Positions 1 to 9,079 of a stretch of 18,976 nucleotides of DNA are shown piece by piece. The first letter of the stretch is position 1; each line of letters starts with the position of its first letter. The notes under the pieces were generated by a model. It made no database searches, was not told the DNA's origin, and saw nothing but the letters and a program-made list of their open reading frames with translations. This stretch comes from Chromatiales bacterium (GTDB lineage Bacteria; Pseudomonadota; Gammaproteobacteria; Chromatiales; Chromatiaceae), in contig JAHEIA010000003.1 of assembly GCA_024639625.1 (NCBI GenBank), positions 1-18,976 on the forward strand, written 5' to 3'. The position numbers and the translations under genes were made by a program.

Positions 1-240
1 GCTGATTGGTGCGGACCGTGCAAGATGATCGCGCCGGTTCTCGATGAGATTGCCGGTGAGTATACGGGTAAGCTCAAGATCGCCAAGCTCAACATTGACG
101 AGAACCCGAACGTTCCGCCGCGCTACGGTATACGAGGCATACCCACTCTGATGTTGTTCAAGGACGGTGAGGTGGAAGCCATAAAAGTCGGGGCCGTGTC
201 CAAATCGCAGCTGGTTGCGTTTTTGGACGGAAATCTCTGA
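1..240 (+). CDS. trxA: thioredoxin 1, 3' part (5' end outside window)
   Basis: General dithiol-disulfide oxidoreductase of the cytoplasm, reduced by thioredoxin reductase and donating electrons to ribonucleotide reductase and other proteins. The reading frame is open from base 1, so about 28 N-terminal residues are missing. The visible part begins [10 protein letters not shown], which carries the redox WCGPC site. It continues through [21 protein letters not shown], with the cis-proline of GIPT that packs on the active site, and ends DGNL. It aligns nearly residue for residue with E. coli thioredoxin 1. Position directly upstream of rho on the same strand is a common gammaproteobacterial arrangement. 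No intrinsic terminator is evident after the stop, so read-through into the rho leader is possible. Confidence 0.97.
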   Translation, partial: ADWCGPCKMIAPVLDEIAGEYTGKLKIAKLNIDENPNVPPRYGIRGIPTLMLFKDGEVEAIKVGAVSKSQLVAFLDGNL

Positions 241-436
241 TGAACGACGGCCCCCGCGTTCGTGACAGACGTTGGGCGGCGGAAACAGCAAAACGAAGTC
301 TCAAGCGCCAGAGAGCGTCTCTCTAAACGATATCGCATTCTAATTTCCTAACAACCACCCCTCCGGTGAGACGGCGGCCGCCGCGGCGGCCGCAACATTC
401 ACCAACCCCAGAAGAGAACGAAATACGTAAACCACC
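241..436 (+). promoter_or_regulatory. rho leader region with C-rich, G-free tracts (possible rut-type autoregulatory leader)
   Basis: This stretch between trxA and rho holds no credible gene. Bases 336-364 and 393-410 contain no G and are rich in C and A, which is the composition Rho prefers for loading. They flank a 20-bp GC-only palindrome at 374-393. E. coli rho is known to be autoregulated by Rho-dependent attenuation in its leader. I infer the same here from composition and position only. No convincing -35/-10 pair was identified. The purine-rich stretch nearest the rho ATG (411-420) lies about 16 bases upstream, which is far for a Shine-Dalgarno. Confidence 0.4.
374..393. repeat. 20-bp perfect GC-only palindrome in the rho leader
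   Basis: Bases 374-393 read the same on both strands, consist only of G and C, and are centred between 383 and 384. The two ends are each an 8-bp GCGGCCGC unit. In RNA it could fold back only with a small loop, or pair between two molecules. It sits between two G-free tracts upstream of rho. Its function is unknown. It could be a pause or attenuation structure or a chance product of high GC. Confidence 0.6.
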
Positions 437-1693
<1,257 letters not shown>

Positions 1694-1732
1694 GCCAGGT
1701 TTCCTTGGTCCGGTGGACCAAGGAAACCTGGC
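1694..1732 (+). other. perfect 18-bp hairpin starting right after the rho stop codon
   Basis: The left arm 1694-1711 is exactly complementary to the right arm 1715-1732, with a three-base GGT loop (1712-1714). The stem begins on the first base after TGA. No T-run follows: the next bases are GAAAGACC. It is therefore not a standard intrinsic terminator on this strand. It could stabilise the 3' end of rho mRNA after Rho-dependent termination downstream, act as a U-less terminator, or be a DNA-level operator, since a 39-bp inverted repeat is also a good protein site. The structure is certain from sequence and the role is inferred. Confidence 0.65.
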
Positions 1733-2669
<937 letters not shown>

Positions 2670-2677
2670 GTGCTGTC

Positions 2678-4099
2678 ATGGGTCAAGAAATCGCAGGCAG
2701 TCATTTCGAAGAGCGCGATTTCGTGGAATTCCGCGCTCGATTGCAGCGCGAGACGGCCCTCCTAGAACGATGGTTTGACGAAGGACGCTTCGCTCTGGGA
2801 CCGCCCGTTGGCGGCTTCGAGGTGGAAGCCTGGTTAGTGGACAGCGCGACCCGACCTGCGAACGTCAACGAGTGGTTTCTCGACCGCTTGAACAGTCCTC
2901 TGGTGGTCCCCGAACTTGCCACATTCAACGTCGAGATCAACAGCAGTCCAGTGATCTTGACGGGGCAGCCCCTCTCCGCCATGGCCGAAGAGTTGAAGGA
3001 GACCCTCGGAGGCTGTCAACGGGTCGCCGCCGAGTATGGTGCCTCTCTGGCGACCATCGGGATCCTCCCCACTGCGCGCGTCGAGGATTTCACCCTTGCC
3101 AACATGTCACCCATGCAGCGCTACCGGGCCCTCAACGAGCAGGTGTTCCGCTTGCGTCAGGGACGTCCGCTGCGCTTCGAGATCAAGGGCAGGGACCGCT
3201 TGCAGATCGAGCATTCGGACGTCATGCTCGAGGCCGCAGCGACTTCGTTCCAGATCCACATCAAGGTCGATGCCGCCGCCGGACCCGGCTACTACAACGC
3301 GTCGAAGATTTTGTCGGCCCCGATGGTCGCCCTGGGGGCGAACTCGCCTTTTCTTTTCGGCAGGGACCTGTGGGCCGAGACCCGGATCCCATTGTTCGAA
3401 CAAGCGGTTGCCGTAGGGGCGAGCGATCTTAGCAAACGGGTAACGCTCGGTATACGCTATGTGGATCGCTCCGTAATGGAGTGCTTTACGGCGAATCTGA
3501 ATCGCTTTCCGATCTTGTTGCCCCGCCTGATGGACGAGCCCACGGAAAACTTGGCTCATCTGCGTCTGCACAACGGTACCATCTGGCGCTGGAACCGACC
3601 GCTGATCGGATTCGATCCGGATGGCGCGCCGCATCTACGCATCGAGCACCGCGTGGTTTCCGCGGGCCCCAGTGTCGCCGACATGATCGCCAACGCGGCC
3701 ATGTATTACGGTTGCGTCGTTTCGTTGGCCCGGCAGCCGGAGCCGGTGGAGAGGCTGATGCCGTTTGAACGGGCGCACAGTAATTTCTATGCGGCCGCTC
3801 GCGACGGGCTGGACGCGCAGATCTTCTGGCTCAACGGACGCATGATGGGGGTGCGGCGGGTGATCAGTGACATCCTGCTTCCCCTGGCGCGCGACGGGTT
3901 GCTCGCACTTGGCATCGATGCGCAAGAAGCGGAGCATTGGTTGGAGATCGTCGGCGCACGGGTCGCCAGCGGCCAAAACGGGGCCGTCTGGCAGCGGGCC
4001 TTCGTCGAGCGCTACGGCGCGGACATGGAAGACCTGACCCTGGCCTACCTGGCAAACCAAGCGGGCGGTGCGCCGGTTCATACCTGGCAGGTCGGCTAA
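2678..4099 (+). CDS. GCS2-family carboxylate-amine ligase (glutamate-cysteine ligase-like), substrate unknown
   Basis: This is a member of the ATP-dependent glutamate-cysteine ligase family 2 fold (relatives: YbdK, EgtA, plant-type GshA), which activates a gamma-carboxylate and joins it to an amine. The 473-residue product shows the N-terminal FEVEAWLVD (47-55), ELATFNVEINSSP (79-91, acidic metal ligands), ATSFQIHIKV (189-197), ALGANSPFLFG (218-228) and HLRIEHRVVSAGPSVADMIA (319-338). It is about 100 residues longer than YbdK-type proteins. ATG 2678 has GAG seven bases upstream. A TTG at 2666 overlapping the murU stop is the alternative and would add four residues. The next gene is an M14 amidohydrolase, so a ligase/hydrolase pair is plausible. 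Glutathione synthesis itself is possible but not shown, as no gshB is seen. Confidence 0.75.
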   Translation: MGQEIAGSHFEERDFVEFRARLQRETALLERWFDEGRFALGPPVGGFEVEAWLVDSATRPANVNEWFLDRLNSPLVVPELATFNVEINSSPVILTGQPLSAMAEELKETLGGCQRVAAEYGASLATIGILPTARVEDFTLANMSPMQRYRALNEQVFRLRQGRPLRFEIKGRDRLQIEHSDVMLEAAATSFQIHIKVDAAAGPGYYNASKILSAPMVALGANSPFLFGRDLWAETRIPLFEQAVAVGASDLSKRVTLGIRYVDRSVMECFTANLNRFPILLPRLMDEPTENLAHLRLHNGTIWRWNRPLIGFDPDGAPHLRIEHRVVSAGPSVADMIANAAMYYGCVVSLARQPEPVERLMPFERAHSNFYAAARDGLDAQIFWLNGRMMGVRRVISDILLPLARDGLLALGIDAQEAEHWLEIVGARVASGQNGAVWQRAFVERYGADMEDLTLAYLANQAGGAPVHTWQVG

Positions 4100-4134
4100 T
4101 GGCCGCTTTCCGCGGAAGCCACGAAGTGGAATGA
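4099..4134 (+). other. 11-codon mini-ORF bridging the ligase stop and the M14 start
   Basis: The ligase ends in TAATG, whose ATG (4099-4101) opens an 11-codon frame (MAAFRGSHEVE). Its TGA stop (4132-4134) overlaps the ATGATG at which the M14 gene starts. Such stop-start chains can couple translation of neighbouring genes. There is no strong Shine-Dalgarno for it, and 11 codons could arise by chance, so treat it as an observation and not a proven peptide. Confidence 0.25.
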
Positions 4135-5174
4135 TGTTTTTGGTGTTGCAGGAACTCGAACAACTGCCTCCGGGCATCCTGGACCTGGAGGCTCACCAAC
4201 TGCTCGCCGCTCTGGGTGGGCCGGCGCTGATTCATTTGCCGGGACGGCGGCAACCCGCGTTGATGGTATCCGTCCTGTTGCACGGCAATGAAACCGTCGG
4301 CTGGGAGGCGCTGCGCGTGGTCTTGCGGCAGTACCGTGAGCGGGAATTGCCGCGTGCGCTGAGCCTGTTTATCGGTAACGTGGCTGCAGCCGCGCGCCGG
4401 GTGCGCCGGCTGCACGGGCAGCCTGACTACAATCGGGTTTGGCCCGGTTGCGAGACGGACGAGGACACGCCGGAACATGCGCTGATGGCCCGGGTCGTGG
4501 AGCGCATGGCGGCGCGGGGCGTCTTCGCCAGTGTCGACATCCACAATAACACCGGCATCAATCCCCACTACGCCTGCGTGAACCGGATCGATCATCGCTT
4601 CCTGCATCTAGCGACCTTGTTCAGCCGCACCGTGGTGTATTTCCTGCGTCCTCGAGGCGTACAGTCGATGGCGTTGGCGCCGCATTGTCCGGCGGTTACC
4701 TTGGAGTGCGGCAAGGTAGGACAGTCCCACGGGGTGGAGCATGCGCGGGATTATCTCGTCGCCTGTCTGCACCTGGCCGAGCACAGCATCCAGCCGGTAG
4801 CGGAGCACGATATTGACCTGTTTCACACCGTGGCTCAGGTGAAGGTGCGGCCCGAGGTGGATTTCGGCTTCGGCGCGCAGCCGTATGATCTGCGTTTCGG
4901 CGGGGATCTGGACCGGATGAATTTCCGCGAGCTGCCGCGCGGTACAACGCTCGGCTGGCTGAGGGCGGAGCAGCCGGAGGGTGTTGGTCTGGAGGTAAAG
5001 GACGAGAACGGGTGCGATGTTACCGATCGGTTTTTCGTCCGCGAAGACGGCGAATTGCGGGTGCGGGTGCCGGTGATGCCCTCGATGCTGACCACCGACG
5101 TCTCAGTGATTCGCCAGGACTGTCTTTGTTACTTGATGGAGCGCTACGATATCGCCGGCACGCCTGGTTCGTGA
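4131..5174 (+). CDS. M14-type zinc carboxypeptidase/amidohydrolase of the succinylglutamate desuccinylase/aspartoacylase family
   Basis: Predicted zinc-dependent hydrolase that removes an acyl or amino-acyl group from an amine, as AstE and aspartoacylase do. The 347-residue product has the zinc motif HGNE (His51, Glu54). DYNRVWPG (99-106) is the equivalent of the substrate-binding Asn-Arg. DIHNNTG (137-142) carries the third zinc His. TLECGK (190-195) carries the catalytic Glu. A C-terminal beta-rich domain (about 225-345) contains EGVGLEVKDENG. ATG 4131 was chosen because the longer frame overlaps the ligase gene and adds a basic tail with no family match. ATG 4134 is an equal alternative. 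The true substrate is unknown. Pairing with the GCS2 ligase suggests a gamma-glutamyl or similar amide, which is inference. It ends 23 bases from the convergent elyC-like gene. Confidence 0.8.
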   Translation: MMFLVLQELEQLPPGILDLEAHQLLAALGGPALIHLPGRRQPALMVSVLLHGNETVGWEALRVVLRQYRERELPRALSLFIGNVAAAARRVRRLHGQPDYNRVWPGCETDEDTPEHALMARVVERMAARGVFASVDIHNNTGINPHYACVNRIDHRFLHLATLFSRTVVYFLRPRGVQSMALAPHCPAVTLECGKVGQSHGVEHARDYLVACLHLAEHSIQPVAEHDIDLFHTVAQVKVRPEVDFGFGAQPYDLRFGGDLDRMNFRELPRGTTLGWLRAEQPEGVGLEVKDENGCDVTDRFFVREDGELRVRVPVMPSMLTTDVSVIRQDCLCYLMERYDIAGTPGS

Positions 5175-5197
5175 AGGGTTCGGGTCGGCAATAGGCC

Positions 5198-5941
5198 CTA
5201 GTTGCGGAATCGATACCAGAGCATACCCAGCAGTTCGTGCAAGGCGACGGAGCTTCCGGCGGCTGCTTGCGCAGAGGGCAACCAGTCGCGGAGCCCGTGT
5301 TCGGGAAGCGTGGAGAATATCGTCGGAGCCGGGACCGCGTCTACCCCGGCGGTGCGGAAGGAGCGCAGGGCCCGAGGCATGTGCCAGCTGTGAGTGACCA
5401 GCAGGACGCGTCCGACACCATGGCTCTCCAGCAGGTGCTTCGTCAGCAGCGCATTCTCGCGGGTGGTTCGGCTCGCCGCCTCTATCGCCAGGACCTCGGC
5501 TGCGTACTCCTGTTCCAGGACCTCGCGCATGAGCACCGCCTCCGCGATCTCATCGTCTTCGCCGCCGCCGCTCGGAATGATCGGGATGCCGCTCCGGTGG
5601 TGCAGCCAAGCGGCGTAGCGCACGCGTTCCAACAACTCGTGGCCCAGGGTGTCGCCCCCGTATTCCGGGGCATTGGGGTAACGGCCGCCTCCGAGCACGA
5701 TGATGGCTTGCGACGCGCTGGAGCGCGCCTGTTCGGGCGACAAGGCGGGGTGGGTCTGCAAACCCTGGAGCAGCCGGGACGCAACGTAGGGCGTGCTGAT
5801 CAGGTAGAACACAGCGAGTGCGGCGAATATCATGCCGCGCCCGGCGCGGTTGCCGATCCAGGCCCCGGTCGCAATCACCAGCAACAGGCTCCCCGGGGGT
5901 AACAGCAGGGCCTCCATCAGTCGCGTAAGCTCCCACTCCAT
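5198..5941 (-). CDS. elyC: DUF218 (YdcF/ElyC/SanA family) inner-membrane envelope protein
   Basis: ElyC-type proteins are two-helix inner-membrane proteins with a periplasmic DUF218 domain, linked in E. coli to envelope integrity and undecaprenyl-phosphate-dependent peptidoglycan synthesis. The 247-residue product has hydrophobic helices near 10-27 (LLLPPGSLLLVIATGAWIG) and 33-51. It then has DUF218 blocks: AIIVLGGGRYPNAPEYGG, SGGGEDDEIAEAVLM, ASRTTRENALLTKHLLESHG, LLVTHSWHMPRALRSFRTAG. ATG 5941 was preferred over GTG 5950 because GGTGA lies five bases before it. It is last in the minus-strand run, 71 bases after lipA. The symbol elyC is a family-level assignment, and YdcF-like proteins of unknown role are the alternative. 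Confidence 0.75.
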   Translation of the reverse strand: MEWELTRLMEALLLPPGSLLLVIATGAWIGNRAGRGMIFAALAVFYLISTPYVASRLLQGLQTHPALSPEQARSSASQAIIVLGGGRYPNAPEYGGDTLGHELLERVRYAAWLHHRSGIPIIPSGGGEDDEIAEAVLMREVLEQEYAAEVLAIEAASRTTRENALLTKHLLESHGVGRVLLVTHSWHMPRALRSFRTAGVDAVPAPTIFSTLPEHGLRDWLPSAQAAAGSSVALHELLGMLWYRFRN

Positions 5942-6011
5942 ACCGCTCACCGCGCCTGACGGCGGCTCCGCACGCCTCCGGAAGGGTTTTCGCCGTCGTG
6001 CGTGCTCCGCA

Positions 6012-6983
6012 TCAGTCGAGAACCGGTTTCGCCTGCAGGTCGGCGTGGTAGGAGGAACGCACCATCGGCCCGCTGGCGACGCTCGAGAAGCCCATCACTC
6101 TGGCTTTGCGTTCGAGCTGTGCGAACTCCGCGGGAGTGACGAAGCGCCGCACCGGGAGGTGGGCCGCACTCGGCTGGAGATATTGTCCGAGGGTGACCAT
6201 CTCGCAGGCGTGGGCCCGCAAGTCGCGCAGCACCTGTTCCACCTCTTCCAGGGTCTCCCCCAGACCCAGCATCAGCCCGGATTTCGTCGGTGTCTGCGGG
6301 TGGTCTTGCTTGAACCTCTGTAGCAAGTGGAGAGACCAGGCGTAGTCGGCGCCAGGGCGGGCCTCGCGATAGAGTCGCGGCACGGTCTCCAGGTTGTGAT
6401 TGAAGACGTCGGGAGCCGACGGCCCGAGCCGCTCGAGAGCTTGCTCCATGCGCCCGCGGAAATCGGGCACCAGGATCTCGATCTGGGTGCGCGGAGCGAG
6501 CGAGCGCACGGCGCGGATGCAGGCCGCGAAGTGTGCGGCGCCTCCGTCACGCAGATCATCCCGGTCCACCGAGGTGATGACCACGTAACGCAGCCCCATG
6601 GCGTTTACCGCCTGCGCCAAATTGGCCGGTTCCTCCGCATCTAGGGGTTGTGGTTTACCGTGGGCTACGTCACAGAAGGGACAGCGCCGGGTACAGATGT
6701 CACCCATGATCATGAAGGTGGCGGTCCCGTGGGCAAAGCACTCGCCGAGATTCGGGCACAGGGCCTCTTCGCACACCGAACTCAGATTGCGGTCACGCAA
6801 GATCCTCTTGATGCGTGCGACGGATTCACCAGCGGGCGCCTTGGCGCGGATCCAGTCCGGCTTTCGCAGTGCCGTTGCCGCAGGCGACACCTTAATCGGG
6901 ATGCGGTCCAGCTTCGCCGACCCGCGTTTGTGACTTTCCGGGGTGCGGCGGGAGGGGGCGTTGTGTGAATCGATTTTCTTCAT
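6012..6983 (-). CDS. lipA: lipoyl synthase (radical SAM)
   Basis: Inserts two sulfur atoms into octanoyl groups bound to lipoyl domains, completing lipoic acid on 2-oxoacid dehydrogenases and GcvH. The 323-residue protein carries the auxiliary [4Fe-4S] motif [12 protein letters not shown] (Cys71, 76, 82), whose cluster is consumed as sulfur source. The radical SAM motif is CTRRCPFC (Cys97, 101, 104). The C-terminal RSSYHA (309-314) contains the Ser that ligates the auxiliary cluster. All key residues are present. The N-terminal 50 residues are basic and variable. Its ATG overlaps the lipB stop by four bases (ATGA at 6980-6983), which implies translational coupling. It is followed by the elyC-like gene. 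Confidence 0.97.
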   Translation of the reverse strand: MKKIDSHNAPSRRTPESHKRGSAKLDRIPIKVSPAATALRKPDWIRAKAPAGESVARIKRILRDRNLSSVCEEALCPNLGECFAHGTATFMIMGDICTRRCPFCDVAHGKPQPLDAEEPANLAQAVNAMGLRYVVITSVDRDDLRDGGAAHFAACIRAVRSLAPRTQIEILVPDFRGRMEQALERLGPSAPDVFNHNLETVPRLYREARPGADYAWSLHLLQRFKQDHPQTPTKSGLMLGLGETLEEVEQVLRDLRAHACEMVTLGQYLQPSAAHLPVRRFVTPAEFAQLERKARVMGFSSVASGPMVRSSYHADLQAKPVLD

Positions 6984-7666
6984 CGCCGTATCGGGTGGGT
7001 TGATTGCATGAGCGTGGCGTATCCCAGCTCGCAGGTCAGCAGATCGGCGAGGTCGGACGCAACCCTGTCGGGGGTAACACCTGCGCCGAGGTCGGCAAGC
7101 TGGGTCACCTGCAGTCCGGGAAAGCCGCAGGGGTTGATGCGGCGGAAGGGTTCCAGGTCCATGTCGACATTGATGCTGAGACCATGGTAGCAGCAGCCTT
7201 TGCGTACCCGCAGACCCAGCGAAGCAACCTTGGAGCCTGCCACATAGACCCCAGGTGCCGTCTTCCTGCGTTCCCCGCGGACACCGTATCCCGAGAGCAA
7301 GCGGATTACGCTTTGCTCAAGGTGCTGCACCAGGCGGCGGATGCCCAATCCCCTGCGGCGCAGATCGACCAGGACATAAGCGACCAGTTGGCCTGGACCG
7401 TGGAACGTGACCTGGCCGCCGCGATCGCTGCATACGATCGGGATGCCCCCGGGGTGCAGTAGGTGTTCGCGCCTTCCGGCTTGGCCGAGGGTGAATACGG
7501 GCGGATGTTGCAGCAGCCAGAGCTCGTCCGCTGTCGCGCTGTCTCGCTGCTCGGTAAAACGTTTCATCTGCTCCCAAATCGGCAGGTATTCCTGAAAACC
7601 GAGATGGCGGATACGCCAACCACCCGCCCGGGATGCTTCGCCTTGGTTGCCCGTGCCCGGCCGCAC
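6980..7666 (-). CDS. lipB: octanoyltransferase (lipoyl(octanoyl) transferase)
   Basis: Transfers octanoate from acyl carrier protein to the lipoyl-domain lysine, the step before LipA. The 228-residue form starts at GTG 7666, which has AGGAGG six bases upstream. An upstream ATG (7708) would lie inside ybeD and lacks this support. Family blocks are [14 protein letters not shown] (51-64), [18 protein letters not shown] (82-99), SKVASLG (145-151) with the active Lys146, [14 protein letters not shown] (161-174) and INPCG (177-181) with the nucleophile Cys180. The TAG stop of ybeD forms part of the lipB Shine-Dalgarno, and the lipB stop overlaps lipA, so the three genes are read together. Confidence 0.96.
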   Translation of the reverse strand: MRPGTGNQGEASRAGGWRIRHLGFQEYLPIWEQMKRFTEQRDSATADELWLLQHPPVFTLGQAGRREHLLHPGGIPIVCSDRGGQVTFHGPGQLVAYVLVDLRRRGLGIRRLVQHLEQSVIRLLSGYGVRGERRKTAPGVYVAGSKVASLGLRVRKGCCYHGLSINVDMDLEPFRRINPCGFPGLQVTQLADLGAGVTPDRVASDLADLLTCELGYATLMQSTHPIRR

Positions 7667-7668
7667 CT

Positions 7669-7679
7669 GATGCCTCCTA
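7669..7679 (-). promoter_or_regulatory. lipB Shine-Dalgarno fused with the ybeD stop codon
   Basis: On the minus strand the ybeD stop TAG runs directly into GAGG, giving TAGGAGG (7679-7673), then six bases to GTG 7666. This consensus ribosome site decides the lipB start. It also means ribosomes ending ybeD cover the lipB start signal, a simple coupling device. Confidence 0.75.
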
Positions 7680-7949
7680 CAAGACCATGACGATCTTTTC
7701 GTGGGCACTCAGGGTCCGGTAGATCGCATCCAGTTGCTGCTTGCTGGAGACCTCGATCGTGACCGTGACCGAGCACCATTTCGCTTCGCGGCTGACTCGC
7801 GTGGTGACCCCGGCCTCGTGGATGTCTGGCACGTGCTGGCGCACCAGGGTGACCACCAGTGCATCGAAATCCGGCTCCGCCCGGCCGAAGACCTTGATCG
7901 GGAAACGGCAGGGAAACTCCAACAATGTGGCCGGTTGTTGTTCGCTCAT
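7677..7949 (-). CDS. ybeD: YbeD/DUF493 family small protein
   Basis: A small ACT-like fold protein of unknown exact role, widely found next to lipB in gammaproteobacteria and sometimes proposed to be regulatory. The 90-residue form starts at ATG 7949 (MSEQQPATLLEFPCRFPIKV), with AGG six bases upstream. An upstream ATG at 7982 adds 11 residues but lacks a ribosome site. Family features are LLEFPCRFPIKVFG near the N terminus, VTTRVSREAKWCSVTVTI in the middle and IYRTLSAHEKIVMVL at the end, close to E. coli YbeD (87 residues). No active-site residues are recognisable. Confidence 0.9.
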   Translation of the reverse strand: MSEQQPATLLEFPCRFPIKVFGRAEPDFDALVVTLVRQHVPDIHEAGVTTRVSREAKWCSVTVTIEVSSKQQLDAIYRTLSAHEKIVMVL

Positions 7950-8195
7950 GTGCTGCCTGTCCAGTGCTCGACGGGCACTCATGGTAACGCGAATCCGCCA
8001 CCCGTGCCGAGCGCGATCGCCTACCCGGCCGGGCAGCAGATCTCGTCGGCCAATGTCATGCGTGGACGAGAGCCGAAGCCGAACAACACCGGACGCGCCG
8101 CCGCGGTGCGTCCCCTGATCGGGTGGCAGAGGGACCCTGCGTTCTTGCAGTCGGTCTCCCGCAGGCCGCTTTTCGCGCGGCCGCTGGGTTCAGGG
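7950..8195 (-). other. 246-bp non-coding gap between dat and ybeD with two hairpins
   Basis: This is the longest break within the minus-strand run. No gene on either strand is convincing. A hairpin spans 8091-8113: six outer pairs, an A.C mismatch in the minus-strand RNA, then three inner pairs. Another pairs 8164-8169 with 8177-8182 around seven bases. Neither is followed by a T-run on the minus strand. The gap may carry a promoter for ybeD-lipB-lipA, but no clear -35/-10 pair was found. Confidence 0.4.
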
Positions 8196-9068
8196 TCAGC
8201 CCGGGTATGCTTCGCGGATCCGCTGTTTATAGTCGGAAAACAACCCGGAAAGCCGGCGCCACAGGGGCCCCGGCTCCCCGGTGCCTACCGGCTCCCCATC
8301 CAAGCTGGTGATCGGCAGCAGCTCGCGCGTCGAACTGGTGATCCAGAGCTCTTCTGCGGCCGCCAGCATAGCGCTGGACACTGGTCGCTCGATGATGCGC
8401 AGGGCGTCAGCCCGCGCCAACTCCACCACCAGATCCCGGGTCACGCCGGCCAACAGGTAGGGGCCGTGGGGCGGCGTGACGATCTGCCCCTGGTGGACCA
8501 GGAAGAAGTTGCTCGAGGTGCCTTCGTGGACGAACCCGTCACGCACCAGAAGTGCTTCCGCCGCGCCCTGATCGGTAGCTTGTTGACGCAGCAGGACGTT
8601 CGCCAGCAGCGTGATCGCCTTAATGTCGCAGCATTTCCAGCGAATGTCCTCCAGGGTGATTACCGCCGCCCCCTGTTCGATCTGCTCCCGCGCCGGCTGG
8701 GGCGCGGCATAAGCCATGGCGAAAACCGTCGGCTTCACAGGGTCCGGAAAGCCGTGATCCCGCTTCGCCGCTACGCCGCGGGTGACCTGCAGGTAGATTG
8801 CACGATCGGTTGCTAGGGGTCCCGCTTGCGCGAGCAGACGGTTGAAAACCGCGCGCCACTGCTCTCGGGGAAGCGGGTCTTCCATGCGGATCGACCGCAG
8901 ACTGCGGCTCAGACGCTCGAGGTGTTGGGTCAGGCGGAACAGATGTCCGCCGTAGACGGGGATTACCTCGTAGACCCCGTCGCCGAAGAGGAAGCCACGG
9001 TCCAGAACGGAAACCGTCGCCTGCTCTTTGGGCAAGAAATCGCCGTTCAGATAGACCAGGTCCGACAT
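8196..9068 (-). CDS. dat: D-amino acid aminotransferase (class IV PLP aminotransferase)
   Basis: PLP enzyme predicted to interconvert D-amino acids and 2-oxoacids (D-Ala + 2-oxoglutarate = pyruvate + D-Glu). The 290-residue protein starts MSDLVYLNGDFLPKEQATVS, with VLDRGFLFGDGVYEVIPVYG (21-40). The Schiff-base lysine is in DIKAITLL (Lys150), FVHEGTSSNFF gives the PLP-associated Glu, and SAMLAAAEELWITSSTRELLPI is a typical C-terminal block. Branched-chain aminotransferase or aminodeoxychorismate lyase share the fold. The dacA neighbour, whose product releases D-Ala, favours Dat. GTG 9077, two bases after the dacA stop, is an alternative start giving 293 residues. Neither start has a clear Shine-Dalgarno, which suggests coupling to dacA. 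Confidence 0.88.
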   Translation of the reverse strand: MSDLVYLNGDFLPKEQATVSVLDRGFLFGDGVYEVIPVYGGHLFRLTQHLERLSRSLRSIRMEDPLPREQWRAVFNRLLAQAGPLATDRAIYLQVTRGVAAKRDHGFPDPVKPTVFAMAYAAPQPAREQIEQGAAVITLEDIRWKCCDIKAITLLANVLLRQQATDQGAAEALLVRDGFVHEGTSSNFFLVHQGQIVTPPHGPYLLAGVTRDLVVELARADALRIIERPVSSAMLAAAEELWITSSTRELLPITSLDGEPVGTGEPGPLWRRLSGLFSDYKQRIREAYPG

Positions 9069-9079
9069 CGTCGTCACGC

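Noticed and set aside
3864-4607. 247-codon minus-strand frame
   Set aside because: It is opposite the ligase and M14 genes, both of which have intact motifs; composition typical of antisense frames.
5175-5197. Bidirectional terminator between convergent M14 and elyC-like genes
   Set aside because: Only 23 bases with no stable stem or T-run; termination must occur elsewhere or be Rho-dependent.
7701-8816. 371-codon open frame on the plus strand across ybeD and dat
   Set aside because: It is antisense to two genes with clear family motifs, its translation has no recognisable domain and is rich in Arg, Gln and Pro as expected of a GC-rich shadow frame.
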